From positions 62,001-126,000 of the forward strand of contig NZ_LDES01000024.1 of the NCBI RefSeq assembly GCF_001015195.1: a DNA stretch of 64,000 nt, in the 5' to 3' direction. Position 1 is the first letter of the stretch. Each line of letters starts with the position of its first letter. Source of the DNA: Sphingomonas sp. Y57 (GTDB lineage: Bacteria; Pseudomonadota; Alphaproteobacteria; Sphingomonadales; Sphingomonadaceae). This document shows positions 8,099 through 17,389 of this stretch, in pieces. The notes beneath the pieces were generated by a model. That model had not been told where the DNA came from, searched no databases, and was given only the letters and a program-made list of their open reading frames with translations. The position numbers were made by a program, and so were the translations under genes.

Positions 8099-9049
8099 AT
8101 GACCGACATCGCAGAGATGACCAGCGTGCCTAGCGTCTCGCTGGCGAGCAGCCATTCCGATCCGGACGGCTTCGCCCAGGCTATCGGCCGTTCGTTCGAG
8201 CGCTTCGGCTTCGCCGTGGTCGCCGACCATGGTATTCCGACCGACCTGATCGCGCGGGCAGAGGCCGCCGGCCGCGCCTTCTTCGCACTGCCAGAGACGG
8301 TCAAGCGCAGCTATTTCGTGGAGGGCGGCGCGGGCCAGCGCGGCTACACGCCCTTCCGGGTCGAGACAGCCAAGGATGCGACCGACGCCGATCTGAAGGA
8401 ATTCTGGCATGTCGGCCGGGAGCTGTCGGCCGGGCATCGCTTCGCGGGCGAGATGCCGGACAATGTCTGGCCGACCGAGGTGGTGGGCTTCCGCCAGGTC
8501 GCACTGGAGCTGTTCGACGCCTTCGAGGCGACCGGGCGACGCATCCTTTCCGCGATTGCCCGCTATCTGGGCCTCACGCCCGATTTCTTCGACGATGCGA
8601 TCGAGGATGGCAATTCGATCCTGCGCCTGCTCCATTATCCACCGATCGGCCCCGACGCCCCCGGCATCCGCGCGGGCGCGCATGAGGACATCAACGCTAT
8701 CACCCTGCTGCTCGGCGCCGAGGAGGGCGGCCTCCAACTCCTCGACCGCGACGGCCGCTGGCTCGCGGTCGGCATCGCGCCGGGCGAGCTGGTGGTCAAC
8801 ATCGGCGACATGCTCCAGCGGCTGACCAACCGGAAGCTGCCTTCGACCAGCCACCGGGTGATGAACCCGCCGCCCGAACGGCGCGGCTTCGCGCGCTATT
8901 CGATGCCCTTCTTCCTGCACTTCCGCCCCGATTACCTGATCGAGACGCTGCCGCAGACGATCGACGCCGAGCATCCGGACCAGTTCCCCGAGCCGATCAC
9001 CGCGAACGACTACCTCCTGCAGCGGCTGCGCGAGATCAAGCTGATCTGA
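8099..9049 (+). CDS. Isopenicillin N synthase-like 2-oxoglutarate/Fe(II) oxygenase
   Basis: Soluble non-heme iron oxygenase, 316 residues from ATG 8099. The N-terminal DIOX_N segment (FGFAVVADHGIP, ARAFFALPETVKR) is followed by the double-stranded beta-helix core with the iron triad HxD...H in AHEDINAITLLLG and SHRVMNPP, and the 2-oxoglutarate arginine region RRGFARYSMPFFLHFRPD. Homologous annotations often call this group flavonol synthase-like or isopenicillin N synthase family; its substrate in sphingomonads is unknown. The start is uncertain: ATGs at 8057, 8084 and 8117 are also in frame and none has a strong ribosome-binding site. The gene stands alone, followed by an inverted repeat. 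Confidence 0.85.
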   Translation: MTDIAEMTSVPSVSLASSHSDPDGFAQAIGRSFERFGFAVVADHGIPTDLIARAEAAGRAFFALPETVKRSYFVEGGAGQRGYTPFRVETAKDATDADLKEFWHVGRELSAGHRFAGEMPDNVWPTEVVGFRQVALELFDAFEATGRRILSAIARYLGLTPDFFDDAIEDGNSILRLLHYPPIGPDAPGIRAGAHEDINAITLLLGAEEGGLQLLDRDGRWLAVGIAPGELVVNIGDMLQRLTNRKLPSTSHRVMNPPPERRGFARYSMPFFLHFRPDYLIETLPQTIDAEHPDQFPEPITANDYLLQRLREIKLI

Positions 9050-9060
9050 CCTCCCATAGG

Positions 9061-9141
9061 CGTCACCCCGGCGGAGGCCGGGGTCTCAGGAGATGGGCGA
9101 GCCGCTTCTCTCCCGAGACCCCGGCCTCCGCCGGGGTGACG
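9061..9141. repeat. Dispersed palindrome, family A (27-base perfect arms)
   Basis: Arms 9061-9087 and 9115-9141 are perfect reverse complements, starting CGTCACCCCGGCGGAGGC and separated by a 27-base loop. Similar elements occur at 18367-18448 and 46790-46880, with degenerate ones near 10750, 24829 and 53860. All are intergenic. The pattern is that of a REP/BIME-like dispersed repeat and it may also act as a transcription stop after the oxygenase gene. Confidence 0.85.
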
Positions 9142-9232
9142 ATTTGGGGTGAGGAGGGGAGTCATCTGGGGGACTTCCACTCCTGTCAGTAATTGGTCTA
9201 GCCTCACCCCATCTGAAAGGGGTCCCATCATC

Positions 9233-10741
9233 ATGCGTTTCACCACCAGCCTGGCCGCCCTTGCGCTGGCCCTTGCCCCGCTGTCCGCCCATGCCGCCGA
9301 CGACAAGAAGAAGGACGATGCCGCCGCCACGGCGCCGGTGCCGCCGCCCAATGTCTCGGTCACCAGGCACAAGGGCAGCTTCGGCGGACAATCGATCGCC
9401 TATACCGCGACCACCGGCGAGACCTATCTGACCGACAAGGACGACAAGCCGGTAGCGGCGATCTTCGCGACATCCTACGTCAAGGACGGTGGCGACCCGA
9501 AGAACCGGCCGATCACCTTCCTCTACAATGGCGGCCCCGGTTCGGGCTCGCTGTGGCTGCACATGGGCGCCTTCGGGCCGAAGCGTGTCGTGCTGCCAGA
9601 CGGCAAGGATGACGGCGCGCCGCCCTATCCGGTGGTCGACAATCCCGAGAGCCTGCTCGACGTCACCGACCTCGTCTTCATCGATCCGGTCGGCACCGGC
9701 TTCTCGCACACGCTGGGCGGCAAGGATCCCAAGGATTATTGGGGCGTCTCGGCCGACGCCAAGTCGATCGCCGAGTTCATCCGCATCTGGCTGAACGAGA
9801 ATGGCCGCTGGGCCTCGCCCAAATATATCGGCGGCGAAAGCTACGGCACGACCCGTTCCATCGCGCTGATCAACGAGCTGGAGGGGAGCTACAACGACGT
9901 CGCGGTCAACGGGATCATCCTGATCTCGACGATCCTCGATTTCGGCGCGGCGGCCGAGGCACAGGGCAATGAGATGCCTTATATCCTCAACCTGCCGTCG
10001 ATGGCGACGACCGCCTGGTATCACCACAAGGTCGCCAACGCGCCCGCCACCGTCGCCGAGATGGCGGCGCAGGCGCGCGCCTTCGCGATCGGGCCCTATG
10101 CGGCGGCGTTGCTCAAGGGCAATCAGCTCGGCGCCGAGGAGCGCGCCTCGGTCCGCGCCGAGCTGGCCCGCCTGACCGGCCTGTCCGAGCAATTCGTCGA
10201 CAACGCGAATCTCCGCGTTTCGCCGGGGCGCTTCTACAAGGAACTGCTGCGCGACCGTGGGCAGGTGATCGGTCGGCTCGACACTCGCTACACCGGTGTC
10301 GACTATGACAAGGCGGGCGAGGAGCCGGACAACGATCCCAGCTTCTACGGTATCGACGCCGCCTATACCTCGGCGATCAACAGCTATGTGCGCGGCGACC
10401 TCAAGCTGAAGACCGATCGCCATTATGTGACGATCGGCGGGGTCAGCAACTGGGACTGGAAACTGGCCGACCAGCGCGGCCGCGACGGGGAGGTCTATGT
10501 CAACGTCGCGCCCTATCTGGGCAAGGCGCTACGCGAGAATAGCGGTCTTCGCGTGTTCGTCGGCCAGGGCTGGTATGACTTCGCTACGCCCTTCTTCGGC
10601 GCCGAATATTCGCTGAACCGGCCGGGTTTCGACCCGTCGAGGATCAGTTTCCATTATTATGACGCCGGCCACATGATGTATGTCCGGCCCGACGATCTGC
10701 GGAAGCTAAGTGCCGATGTGCGGGCATTCATCCGGGGATGA
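9233..10741 (+). CDS. Serine carboxypeptidase-like (S10 family) exported peptidase
   Basis: Secreted or periplasmic alpha/beta-hydrolase, 502 residues. ATG 9233 gives a clean signal peptide (MRFTTSLAALALALAPLSAHA) and follows GAAAGGGG; a longer in-frame start at 9149 would place this peptide internally. Family signatures are the oxyanion region YNGGPGSGSLWLHMGAFGP, the nucleophile loop GGESYGTTRS with Ser at about residue 203, the acid region GQGWYDFATPFF, and the His region YYDAGHMMYVRP. Bacterial members of this group are poorly characterised and probably trim peptides at the C-terminus. It is bordered by two family-A palindromes and appears monocistronic. Confidence 0.88.
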   Translation: MRFTTSLAALALALAPLSAHAADDKKKDDAAATAPVPPPNVSVTRHKGSFGGQSIAYTATTGETYLTDKDDKPVAAIFATSYVKDGGDPKNRPITFLYNGGPGSGSLWLHMGAFGPKRVVLPDGKDDGAPPYPVVDNPESLLDVTDLVFIDPVGTGFSHTLGGKDPKDYWGVSADAKSIAEFIRIWLNENGRWASPKYIGGESYGTTRSIALINELEGSYNDVAVNGIILISTILDFGAAAEAQGNEMPYILNLPSMATTAWYHHKVANAPATVAEMAAQARAFAIGPYAAALLKGNQLGAEERASVRAELARLTGLSEQFVDNANLRVSPGRFYKELLRDRGQVIGRLDTRYTGVDYDKAGEEPDNDPSFYGIDAAYTSAINSYVRGDLKLKTDRHYVTIGGVSNWDWKLADQRGRDGEVYVNVAPYLGKALRENSGLRVFVGQGWYDFATPFFGAEYSLNRPGFDPSRISFHYYDAGHMMYVRPDDLRKLSADVRAFIRG

Positions 10742-10749
10742 CAGGAAAC

Positions 10750-10834
10750 CCGTCGTCCCAGCAATAGCCGGAATCTCAATGCCTTGGATATGCCGAGGGA
10801 GAAGAGGGGCCGGGTTTTCGCCGGGATGACGGTT
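10750..10834. repeat. Degenerate family A palindrome
   Basis: The left part (CGTCGTCCCAGCAATAGCCG) and right part (TTTTCGCCGGGATGACGG) recall the family-A arms in inverted orientation but with many mismatches. It lies between the convergent S10 peptidase and queF genes. Confidence 0.5.
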
Positions 10835-10847
10835 TGCCTTACCCGCC

Positions 10848-11300
10848 TCAGCCCCGCCCGCGATAGCCGGGGACTCCCTGGTCGGGAACCCACAGACCCT
10901 CGGGTGCCGGCCCGGACTGCCAGAAGACGTCGATTGGGATGCCGCCGCGCGGATACCAGTAGCCGCCGATGCGCAGCCAGACCGGCTTCATCTCCTCGAC
11001 CAGCCGCTGGCCGATGCCGACGGTGCAATCCTCGTGGAAGCCCGCATGGTTTCGGAAGGAGGCGAGGAACAGCTTGAGCGATTTGGATTCGACGATCGTC
11101 CCGCCCGGTGCATAGTCGATCACCAGATGCGCGAAGTCGGGCTGGCCGGTCACCGGGCAAAGCGAGGTGAATTCGGGCGCGGCGAAGCGGACCAGGTAGA
11201 GCGTGCCGGGACGCGGATTGGGAACATAATCCAGCACCGCCTGTTCGGGCGATGCGGGCAGGGCGCTGGTCTTGCCGAGATGGAGAGTGGACGCGGACAT
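10848..11300 (-). CDS. queF: NADPH-dependent 7-cyano-7-deazaguanine reductase (short form)
   Basis: Reduces preQ0 to preQ1 in queuosine biosynthesis. The 150-residue length matches the unimodular (type I) QueF family. The thioimide-forming cysteine is Cys48 in [12 protein letters not shown] with Asp55 as proton donor, and the substrate-binding [23 protein letters not shown] block is intact. ATG 11300 is preferred over a longer frame reaching 11540, which has no homology; AAGGGCGG precedes it. No other queuosine gene is nearby and no preQ1 riboswitch was seen upstream. Confidence 0.95.
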   Translation of the reverse strand: MSASTLHLGKTSALPASPEQAVLDYVPNPRPGTLYLVRFAAPEFTSLCPVTGQPDFAHLVIDYAPGGTIVESKSLKLFLASFRNHAGFHEDCTVGIGQRLVEEMKPVWLRIGGYWYPRGGIPIDVFWQSGPAPEGLWVPDQGVPGYRGRG

Positions 11301-11490
11301 GCCGCCGCCCTTAGACCAGCGGGGCGCATGATGCCACGCCGGGCAGAAAATTATATCTTGTGATGATTTTGTGAAACATACTTGCCATTCGTGGCGGGGT
11401 TGAATAATTAAAAGTCTCCTCCCCCGGATAAAGTGATTCGCCAATCTGTTGGCGGGTTGGTAAATATGCGTCCGTAACGAGGAGGAAATG

Positions 11491-12330
11491 ATGGACATGC
11501 TGGTTTCGACCGAATGGCTTGCTGGCGAACTCGGGGCCAATGATCTCCGCGTCGTCGACGCGACCTATTTCGCGCTCGATCCCGCGCGCGACGCTCAGGC
11601 CGACTATGAGGCGGGACATATCCCCGGCGCCGTCTATCTCGACCTTGTCAATCTGAAGGACGACACGTCGGAACTGCCCGGTATGCTCCCGACGGCGGAG
11701 AAATTTGCCAGCCGCATGCAGTCGCTGGGGCTCGGCGATGGCAGCCGCATCGTCCTCTACGACAACAGCCCGCACCGCACCGCGGCGCGTGCCTGGTTCA
11801 TGTTCCGCATGTTCGGCGCCAACGAGGTGGCGATCCTCGACGGCGGCCTTCAGAAGTGGATCGCCGAAGGCCGGCCGCTCGAGCAGGGTAAGGTGGCGCT
11901 GCGGCACCGCCACTTCACCGTTTGGCGCGATCCGGCGCAGGTCCGCGATCTCGATCAGATGAAGGCCAATGTCGCGAGCGGCGCCGAGGAGGTGGTCGAC
12001 GCGCGTTCGGAGAAGCGCTTCACCGGTGAGGAAGGCGATCCGCGGGGCCTGGCCGCCGGGCATATCCCCGGATCGAAGAACCTGCCCTTCGATCGGTTGC
12101 TCAATGCTGACGGCACCTTCAAGGACAAGGGAGAGCTCCAGGCGGCGTTCGCCGCTGCCGGCATCGACGGATCGAAGCCGCTGGTCACGACCTGCGGGTC
12201 GGGGGTTACGGCCTCGGTGGTGTTGTTCGCCGCGGCGTTGCTCGGCCGGGACGACATCGCCCTCTACGATGGCTCGTGGAGCGAGTGGGGCTTGCGGCCG
12301 GACACCGAAAAGGCCATCGGTCCTGCGTGA
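11491..12330 (+). CDS. sseA: 3-mercaptopyruvate/thiosulfate sulfurtransferase
   Basis: Two-domain rhodanese, 279 residues, transferring sulfane sulfur from mercaptopyruvate to a thiol acceptor. The inactive N-terminal rhodanese repeat contains [15 protein letters not shown] and [18 protein letters not shown]; the C-terminal repeat has the active loop CGSGVT with Cys235. CGSG(V/T) loops are typical of mercaptopyruvate sulfurtransferases rather than thiosulfate-specific enzymes. AGGAGG at 11480-11485 sits five bases before ATG 11491; ATG 11488 and 11497 are alternatives. The stop overlaps a GTG start of metC, so both genes are likely coupled in sulfur amino-acid metabolism. Confidence 0.93.
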   Translation: MDMLVSTEWLAGELGANDLRVVDATYFALDPARDAQADYEAGHIPGAVYLDLVNLKDDTSELPGMLPTAEKFASRMQSLGLGDGSRIVLYDNSPHRTAARAWFMFRMFGANEVAILDGGLQKWIAEGRPLEQGKVALRHRHFTVWRDPAQVRDLDQMKANVASGAEEVVDARSEKRFTGEEGDPRGLAAGHIPGSKNLPFDRLLNADGTFKDKGELQAAFAAAGIDGSKPLVTTCGSGVTASVVLFAAALLGRDDIALYDGSWSEWGLRPDTEKAIGPA

Positions 12331-13523
12331 CCGACGATGAAGGTTCAGGCATGAAACCCGGCACCCGGCTGGTAACGGCCGGGCGCCATGCGAAGAATCG
12401 CCGGGGGATCGTCAATCCCCCGGTCTGGCGCGCATCGACCATATTGTTTGATAGCGTGGCGGAACTGCGCGCCGGGACCCGCAAGCCCGACGATGGTCTT
12501 TATTACGGCCGCCGCGGCACACCCACCCAATGGTCGCTCGCCGAGGCGCTGACCGAGCTTGAGCCGGGCGCGGCGGGCACCGTCCTCTATCCGTCGGGCG
12601 TGGCGGCGATCAGCGCGGTGCTGCTGTCGCTGCTCGCGCCCGGCGACGAACTGCTGATGGTCGACAGCGCCTATGAGCCGAGCCGGGCGATCTGTAACGG
12701 ACTGCTGAAGCGCTTCGGCATCGAGACCCGCTTCTACGATCCGGCGGTCGGCGCCGGCATCGCCGGACTGATCGGGGATCGGACGCGTGTCATCTTCCTC
12801 GAAAGCCCCGGCAGCCTGACGTTCGAGGTACAGGACGTGCCCGCGATCACCGCCGCCGCCAGGGCGCGGGGCGTGACGACGGTGCTCGACAACACCTGGG
12901 CGACTCCGCTGCTATTTCCCGCGCTCGCACATGGCGTGGACATCAGCATCCTAGCCTGCACCAAATATATCGTCGGTCATTCGGACGTGATGATGGGATC
13001 GGCGTCCGCAGCGCCCAGCCATTTCGAGAAGCTTCGGCGGACCAGCCATTCGCTGGGCCAATGCGTCAGCCCTGACGACGCCTACCTCGCCGCGCGAGGC
13101 CTGCGTACCCTGCAGCTCCGCCTGCGGCAGCATGAGCAGGGGGCGCTCGCCGTGGCACGATGGCTGGCCGCACAGCCGCAGGTGGCGCGGGTACTTCATC
13201 CGGCGCTGCCGGATTGTCCAGGCCATGACCTGTGGAAGCGTGACTTTTCCGGAGCGTCGGGGCTGTTCAGCATCGTGTTGAACGGCGGCGACGATGCGGC
13301 GCGAGCAGCGCTGATCGACGGGCTCGAGCTGTTCGGAATCGGTTTTTCCTGGGGCGGCTACGAGAGCCTGGCGCTGCCGGTGGATCCGGCGGGCCTTCGC
13401 ACGGCCACGCGGTGGCAGGCCGAAGGACCGGTCGTCCGCCTCCACATCGGAATCGAGGACCCGGCCGACCTGATCGCCGATCTCGGAGGCGGGCTGGCCC
13501 GATTCGAATCGGCCCGCGGCTGA
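12327..13523 (+). CDS. metC: Cystathionine beta-lyase
   Basis: PLP-dependent trans-sulfuration enzyme that cleaves cystathionine to homocysteine, pyruvate and ammonia, or cysteine to pyruvate and sulfide. The fold type I Cys/Met family is clear from YYGRRGTPTQWSLAEAL, LYPSGVAAISAVLLSLL, VLDNTWATPLLFPAL and the PLP-lysine motif ACTKYIVGHSD. The C-terminal GIGFSWGGYESLALP matches cystathionine beta-lyase rather than gamma-synthase. The start is either GTG 12327, overlapping the sseA stop by four bases, or ATG 12351 preceded by GAAGG. Cotranscription with sseA fits a sulfur-salvage unit. Confidence 0.9.
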   Translation: MTDDEGSGMKPGTRLVTAGRHAKNRRGIVNPPVWRASTILFDSVAELRAGTRKPDDGLYYGRRGTPTQWSLAEALTELEPGAAGTVLYPSGVAAISAVLLSLLAPGDELLMVDSAYEPSRAICNGLLKRFGIETRFYDPAVGAGIAGLIGDRTRVIFLESPGSLTFEVQDVPAITAAARARGVTTVLDNTWATPLLFPALAHGVDISILACTKYIVGHSDVMMGSASAAPSHFEKLRRTSHSLGQCVSPDDAYLAARGLRTLQLRLRQHEQGALAVARWLAAQPQVARVLHPALPDCPGHDLWKRDFSGASGLFSIVLNGGDDAARAALIDGLELFGIGFSWGGYESLALPVDPAGLRTATRWQAEGPVVRLHIGIEDPADLIADLGGGLARFESARG

Positions 13524-13563
13524 GGCCATCGGGCGAGCATGGCGGCTTCTCCGCCGGCCTTTC

Positions 13564-13944
13564 TCAGGCGGTGCGAGGCAGGACCAGCGCTTCGAGCCGG
13601 CGGATCGAGGCGCCGAGCGAATTGCCTAAAAAACGGGCGGCCGCGACCGTGCCGGCATCAGTCCTGCCGCCGCGGGCCGCCATGAGCTTCAGGCCGGCGG
13701 TCCCGACGGTTTCCGCCTCGCGCAGGATCGCCTCGAAGTGTCGCCGGACGATCGGGCTGGCCGCGGCATAGCCGGATGCCAGGGTGTCCAACGATCCGCC
13801 CTGTCGCGTGATTTCCGCCGCAGCGGACTTCCTGGCGGGGACTGCGACTCCCTCGAGCGCCTGTACCAGCAGGTGAAGGGCGGCGATCCCGTCCATTCTC
13901 TCGATCGCGCCACCTTCGATCGCAGGAATCTTCGCCTGAAACAT
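13564..13944 (-). CDS. Hypothetical protein, small soluble alpha-helical
   Basis: A 126-residue protein I do not recognise. AAAGGA eight bases upstream supports ATG 13944; a longer frame begins at 13986. It is rich in Ala, Arg and Glu, predicted mostly helical, with no signal peptide, membrane segment, cysteine or metal motif. Composition and codon use match neighbouring genes, so it is probably real. It is convergent with metC and divergent from the porin, without obvious partners. Confidence 0.6.
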   Translation of the reverse strand: MFQAKIPAIEGGAIERMDGIAALHLLVQALEGVAVPARKSAAAEITRQGGSLDTLASGYAAASPIVRRHFEAILREAETVGTAGLKLMAARGGRTDAGTVAAARFLGNSLGASIRRLEALVLPRTA

Positions 13945-14249
13945 CGGCCTGTCCTTTGTGCAGCGCCTCTCTAACAGGCAGACCATTGCTGAAACTGCTT
14001 AATAATCAGTCAATGTGGAAGATGGTCGAACCGAATTAAGATCGCGGAAATCCGGCGTTTTTTAACTGTGGCGCGATGGCAACAGTTTGCATCAAAGCAG
14101 CAATGTTTCGACATGATTTCCATTGTGCAACGCGGAATCGTCCTGCACAAATATCGCACTCGCACGCAGCTGGCTCGGCCTTCGGGCATCGAGAGAAGTC
14201 GGCGCGGCGAGGCAGGGGAACGGAAACGCTTGTCATAAGGGGAATAACA
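13945..14249. other. Intergenic region (305 bases) between the hypothetical gene and the porin
   Basis: Divergent promoter region, more AT-rich in its first half than the genes around it. I saw no tRNA, riboswitch or repeat. A single GTGCAACG half-site near 14132 resembles one arm of the 1873/3737 operator but has no partner arm. Confidence 0.5.
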
Positions 14250-14999
14250 ATGCGCGCTTCCTTCATCGGCCTTTCGGCGCTTGCGCTGGCCGCCACCGCC
14301 ACGCCCGCCCTCGCCCAGGACGACAGCCAGGAATTCACGCTGACCGGCACCGCCGCGCTCGTGAGCGACTATCGCTTTCGCGGCATCTCGCAGTCGGGCA
14401 AGCATCTCGCAGTCCAGGCCGGCGCTACGCTGAGCCACGCGTCCGGCTTCTATGTCAGCTTCTGGGGCAGCTCGATCGACGATTATGTCGCGTCGAACGC
14501 CGACGCCGAGCTCGACCTGATTGCCGGCTATTCGACCACCGTCGGTGCCGTCACCCTCGATGGCGGCGCGCTTTATTACACTTATACCTCGGCGACCAAG
14601 GGCGTGCCGACCGACTTCCTCGAACTCTACGCCTCGGCCAAGACGGCGATCGGCCCGGCGACCGTGAAGGTCGGCGCCGCCTATGCGCCCAAGTCGAACG
14701 CGCTCAGCGTCGGCTTCGGCAAGGAGGACAATCTGTACGTCTACAGCGACGTCTCGGTCGCGGTTCCCGATACGCCCTTCGGCGTCGCCGCGCACCTCGG
14801 CTATTCGCCTGACGCCACCTTCATCACCGGCGACAAGTATCTCGATTGGAACCTGGGCGTCACCTACACGTGGAAGGCGGCGACCTTTGGCGTCTCCTAT
14901 GTCGACACGGACCACAAGAAGGGTTTCCTGACCGATCCGTCGTCGGGCCGGGACATCGCCAAGGCCAGCGTCGTGGTCTCGGCGACCTACGCTTTCTGA
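14250..14999 (+). CDS. TorF family putative outer-membrane porin
   Basis: Outer-membrane beta-barrel protein, 249 residues with a signal peptide (MRASFIGLSALALAATATPALAQ shortened by cleavage after ALA). The TorF/Gcw_chp family pattern is visible in TAALVSDYRFRGISQSGKHLAVQAG at the N-terminus, alternating hydrophobic strands throughout, and a terminal aromatic residue (ATYAF) expected for barrel assembly. AAGGGGAA precedes ATG 14250, and a longer in-frame start at 14076 is rejected. Its role is inferred to be a general or solute porin. A strong hairpin terminator follows at 15025-15053. Confidence 0.88.
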   Translation: MRASFIGLSALALAATATPALAQDDSQEFTLTGTAALVSDYRFRGISQSGKHLAVQAGATLSHASGFYVSFWGSSIDDYVASNADAELDLIAGYSTTVGAVTLDGGALYYTYTSATKGVPTDFLELYASAKTAIGPATVKVGAAYAPKSNALSVGFGKEDNLYVYSDVSVAVPDTPFGVAAHLGYSPDATFITGDKYLDWNLGVTYTWKAATFGVSYVDTDHKKGFLTDPSSGRDIAKASVVVSATYAF

Positions 15000-15024
15000 T
15001 CCTGCCATCTGGGGGAGGCAGGGA

Positions 15025-15053
15025 GGGGCCGCGGTTCGCCGCGGCCCCTTTTT
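15025..15053 (+). terminator. Intrinsic terminator after the porin
   Basis: Perfect 10-base stem GGGGCCGCGG / CCGCGGCCCC with a TTCG tetraloop, followed by five T. It lies 25 bases past the porin stop and just before the convergent ABC-ATPase stop. Confidence 0.9.
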
Positions 15054-15056
15054 CGT

Positions 15057-16607
15057 TCAGCGGCTCGCCGCCACCAGCTTCGCGGTGACCGGGTGGACCG
15101 GGGTGGCGATCAGGCGTTCGGCCGGCCCTTCCTCGACGATCCGGCCCGCATCCATCACGACGATGCGGTGGCAGAGCCGCCGGGCGACGGCGAGGTAGTG
15201 GGTGATCATCAGGATGGCGAGTCCGCGCTGCTTCTGGAGCTCGGCGAGCAGGTCGAGGATCGTCCCCGCGACGAGCACGTCGAGTGCCGAGGTCGCCTCG
15301 TCGAGCAGCAGCATCGTCGGATCGGGGCCAAGCGCGCGGGCGATGGCGACGCGCTGCGCCTGGCCGCCCGACAATGCGGCGGGCCGCCGATCGGCGAGCG
15401 CGGGATCGAGCCCCACCTCGGCCAGCACCGCCTCGACCCGCGCGGCGACCGCCGCCTTGTCGAGATCGGGGCGCAATCGGCGCAGCGGCTCGGCGACGAT
15501 GTCGCGGACCTTCCACAGCGGGTCGAGGCTGGCGACCGGGTCCTGGAACACCGGCTGGAGCCCGGCGCGGTCGCGCGGTCGCATCGCCTTGCGCGGGGGG
15601 AGGGGCTCGCCGCGCCAGCGGACCTCGCCCGCGTCGATCGGGCCGAGCCGGGCGATCGCGCGCGCCAGCGTCGACTTGCCCGATCCCGATCCGCCGACAA
15701 TCGCAACGGCCTCTCCCTCAGCCACGTCGATGTCGACGGCATCGACCGCCTGGAGACGGCCGCGCCGCCAGCCCGGCCGGGCGAAGGAGACCGACACCCG
15801 CCGCGCCTCGACCAGCGGCGCGCCGACCGGGCCGAGCGCGGGTGGCGGCCCGTCGAGACGCGGGCTCGCGGCGATAAGGGCACGGGCATAATCGCTCTTG
15901 GGATCGCCCAGCACGGCGCGGGTCGGGCCGGTCTCGACGATCCGGCCGGCATGCATCACCGCGACAGCATCGGCATGGTCGGCGACGGCCGCCAGGTCAT
16001 GGCTGACGAGCAGCAGCGCCAACCCCTCCTCGTCGCACAGCCGACCGAGCAGCGCCATGATTTCGGCGCGTAGCATCGCGTCCAGCGCGGTGGTCGGCTC
16101 GTCGGCGACGAGCAGCTTCGGGCGATGGGCGATCGCCATCGCGATCAGCGCGCGCTGCCGCTGCCCGCCCGACAGGCGGTGCGGATATTGGTCGAGCCGC
16201 TCATGGGGATCGTGGAGCCCGACCCGCTCGAGCGCGGCGGCCATCTCGGCGCGGTTCGGCCGGGCCGCGCCGGCCTGGGTCCATGCCTCGCGGAGCTGCC
16301 CGCCGATCGTCAGGTGCGGGGTCAGTGCGGTCAGCGGCTGCTGGAAGACGAAACCGACGTCGCAGCCGCGGACATGGCGCAACCGCGCCTCGCGCGCACC
16401 GACCAGTTCCTCGCCGTTGAGCCGGAAGGAACCCTCGACGCTGGCGGGCGACAGGCCAAAAGGGGCGAGGCAGGTCTGGCTCTTGCCCGATCCCGATGCA
16501 CCGACCAGCGCCAGCGAGCGGCCAGCCTCTATCGCGAAGCTCGCGCCCTCGACGATCCGCCGGCCGCCGATCCGGATGTCGAGGCTCTCCGCGACGAGGA
16601 GGGTCAT
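15057..16607 (-). CDS. Dipeptide/oligopeptide-type ABC transporter, double ATPase subunit (YejF-like)
   Basis: Cytoplasmic energy-coupling subunit of 516 residues, a fusion of two nucleotide-binding domains as in YejF or DppD-DppF. Domain 1 has Walker A GASGSGKS, signature LSGGQRQRA and Walker B LLVADEPT. Domain 2 has Walker A GGSGSGKS, signature LSGGQAQRV and Walker B LLLDEATS. ATG 16607 overlaps the permease stop by four bases (ATGA), so the larger frame reaching 18362 is out-of-frame read-through of the permeases. The substrate class, peptides or related compounds, is inferred from family. No substrate-binding protein gene is adjacent. Confidence 0.92.
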   Translation of the reverse strand: MTLLVAESLDIRIGGRRIVEGASFAIEAGRSLALVGASGSGKSQTCLAPFGLSPASVEGSFRLNGEELVGAREARLRHVRGCDVGFVFQQPLTALTPHLTIGGQLREAWTQAGAARPNRAEMAAALERVGLHDPHERLDQYPHRLSGGQRQRALIAMAIAHRPKLLVADEPTTALDAMLRAEIMALLGRLCDEEGLALLLVSHDLAAVADHADAVAVMHAGRIVETGPTRAVLGDPKSDYARALIAASPRLDGPPPALGPVGAPLVEARRVSVSFARPGWRRGRLQAVDAVDIDVAEGEAVAIVGGSGSGKSTLARAIARLGPIDAGEVRWRGEPLPPRKAMRPRDRAGLQPVFQDPVASLDPLWKVRDIVAEPLRRLRPDLDKAAVAARVEAVLAEVGLDPALADRRPAALSGGQAQRVAIARALGPDPTMLLLDEATSALDVLVAGTILDLLAELQKQRGLAILMITHYLAVARRLCHRIVVMDAGRIVEEGPAERLIATPVHPVTAKLVAASR

Positions 16608-17386
16608 TGGACGAAGCGGGTGCGCAGGCTCTCCCCGATCCGGGTCAGGCAGAGCAGCAGGGTGACGAGCACCGCCGCCGGCAGCAGCAGCGCGTGGGGG
16701 GCGACGTCCATGTCGTCGGCGCCGTCCTTCAGCAGGATGCCGAGCGAGGTCATCGGTTCCTGCACGCCAAGACCGAGGAAGGACAGGAAACTCTCGATCA
16801 TCACCACCTGAGGCACGGTGAGCAGCAGATAGGCGATCGCGACCCCGGCGATGTTGGGCAGCATATGGCGCAGCACGATCGCGACCGGTGGCGCGCCGGC
16901 GGCCTCGGCGGCGGTGACGAAGGGGCGGTCGCGCAGCGCGATCATCTGGCCGCGCACCACCCGCGCCATGGTTAGCCACTCGACCGCGCCGATGCCGAGG
17001 AAGACGAGCAGGATCGACCGGCCGAACACCACCATCAGCAGGATCACCACGAACATGAAGGGCAGCGCGTAGAGCGCGTCGACGATCCGCATCATCGCCT
17101 CGTCGACCTTGCCGCCACGCCAGCCGGCGACCGCCCCCCAGGCGACGCCGACGAGCAGGGACACCAGCGCGGCGGCGAAGGCGACCCCCAGCGTCACGCG
17201 GGTGCCGACCAGCGTCCGCGCGAGCAGGTCGCGGCCGACGCTGTCGGTGCCCATCGGATGGCCGGCGGTGAAGGGCGCCGCGCGCACCGCGTCCCAGTCG
17301 ATCAGATCGTAGCGCCAGTCGAGCGCCAGCGGGCCGGCCAGCGCGGCGACAACGATCAGGGCGATCAGGATCAGCGCGGGCCGCAT
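16604..17386 (-). CDS. ABC transporter permease (DppC/YejE-like)
   Basis: Inner-membrane permease of 260 residues with several transmembrane helices and the binding-protein-dependent transport motif in AAEAAGAPPVAIVLRHMLPN. GHPMGTDSVGRDLLARTLVG is the typical N-terminal periplasmic signature of DppC/OppC proteins. It would form the channel heterodimer with the upstream permease, three bases away, and overlaps the ATPase start by four bases. Confidence 0.9.
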   Translation of the reverse strand: MRPALILIALIVVAALAGPLALDWRYDLIDWDAVRAAPFTAGHPMGTDSVGRDLLARTLVGTRVTLGVAFAAALVSLLVGVAWGAVAGWRGGKVDEAMMRIVDALYALPFMFVVILLMVVFGRSILLVFLGIGAVEWLTMARVVRGQMIALRDRPFVTAAEAAGAPPVAIVLRHMLPNIAGVAIAYLLLTVPQVVMIESFLSFLGLGVQEPMTSLGILLKDGADDMDVAPHALLLPAAVLVTLLLCLTRIGESLRTRFVQ

Positions 17387-17389
17387 CGC

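Noticed and set aside
13541-13565. GGCGG/CCGCC hairpin between metC and the hypothetical gene as a terminator
   Set aside because: Five-base stem with only a short T run; expected by chance at this GC content.
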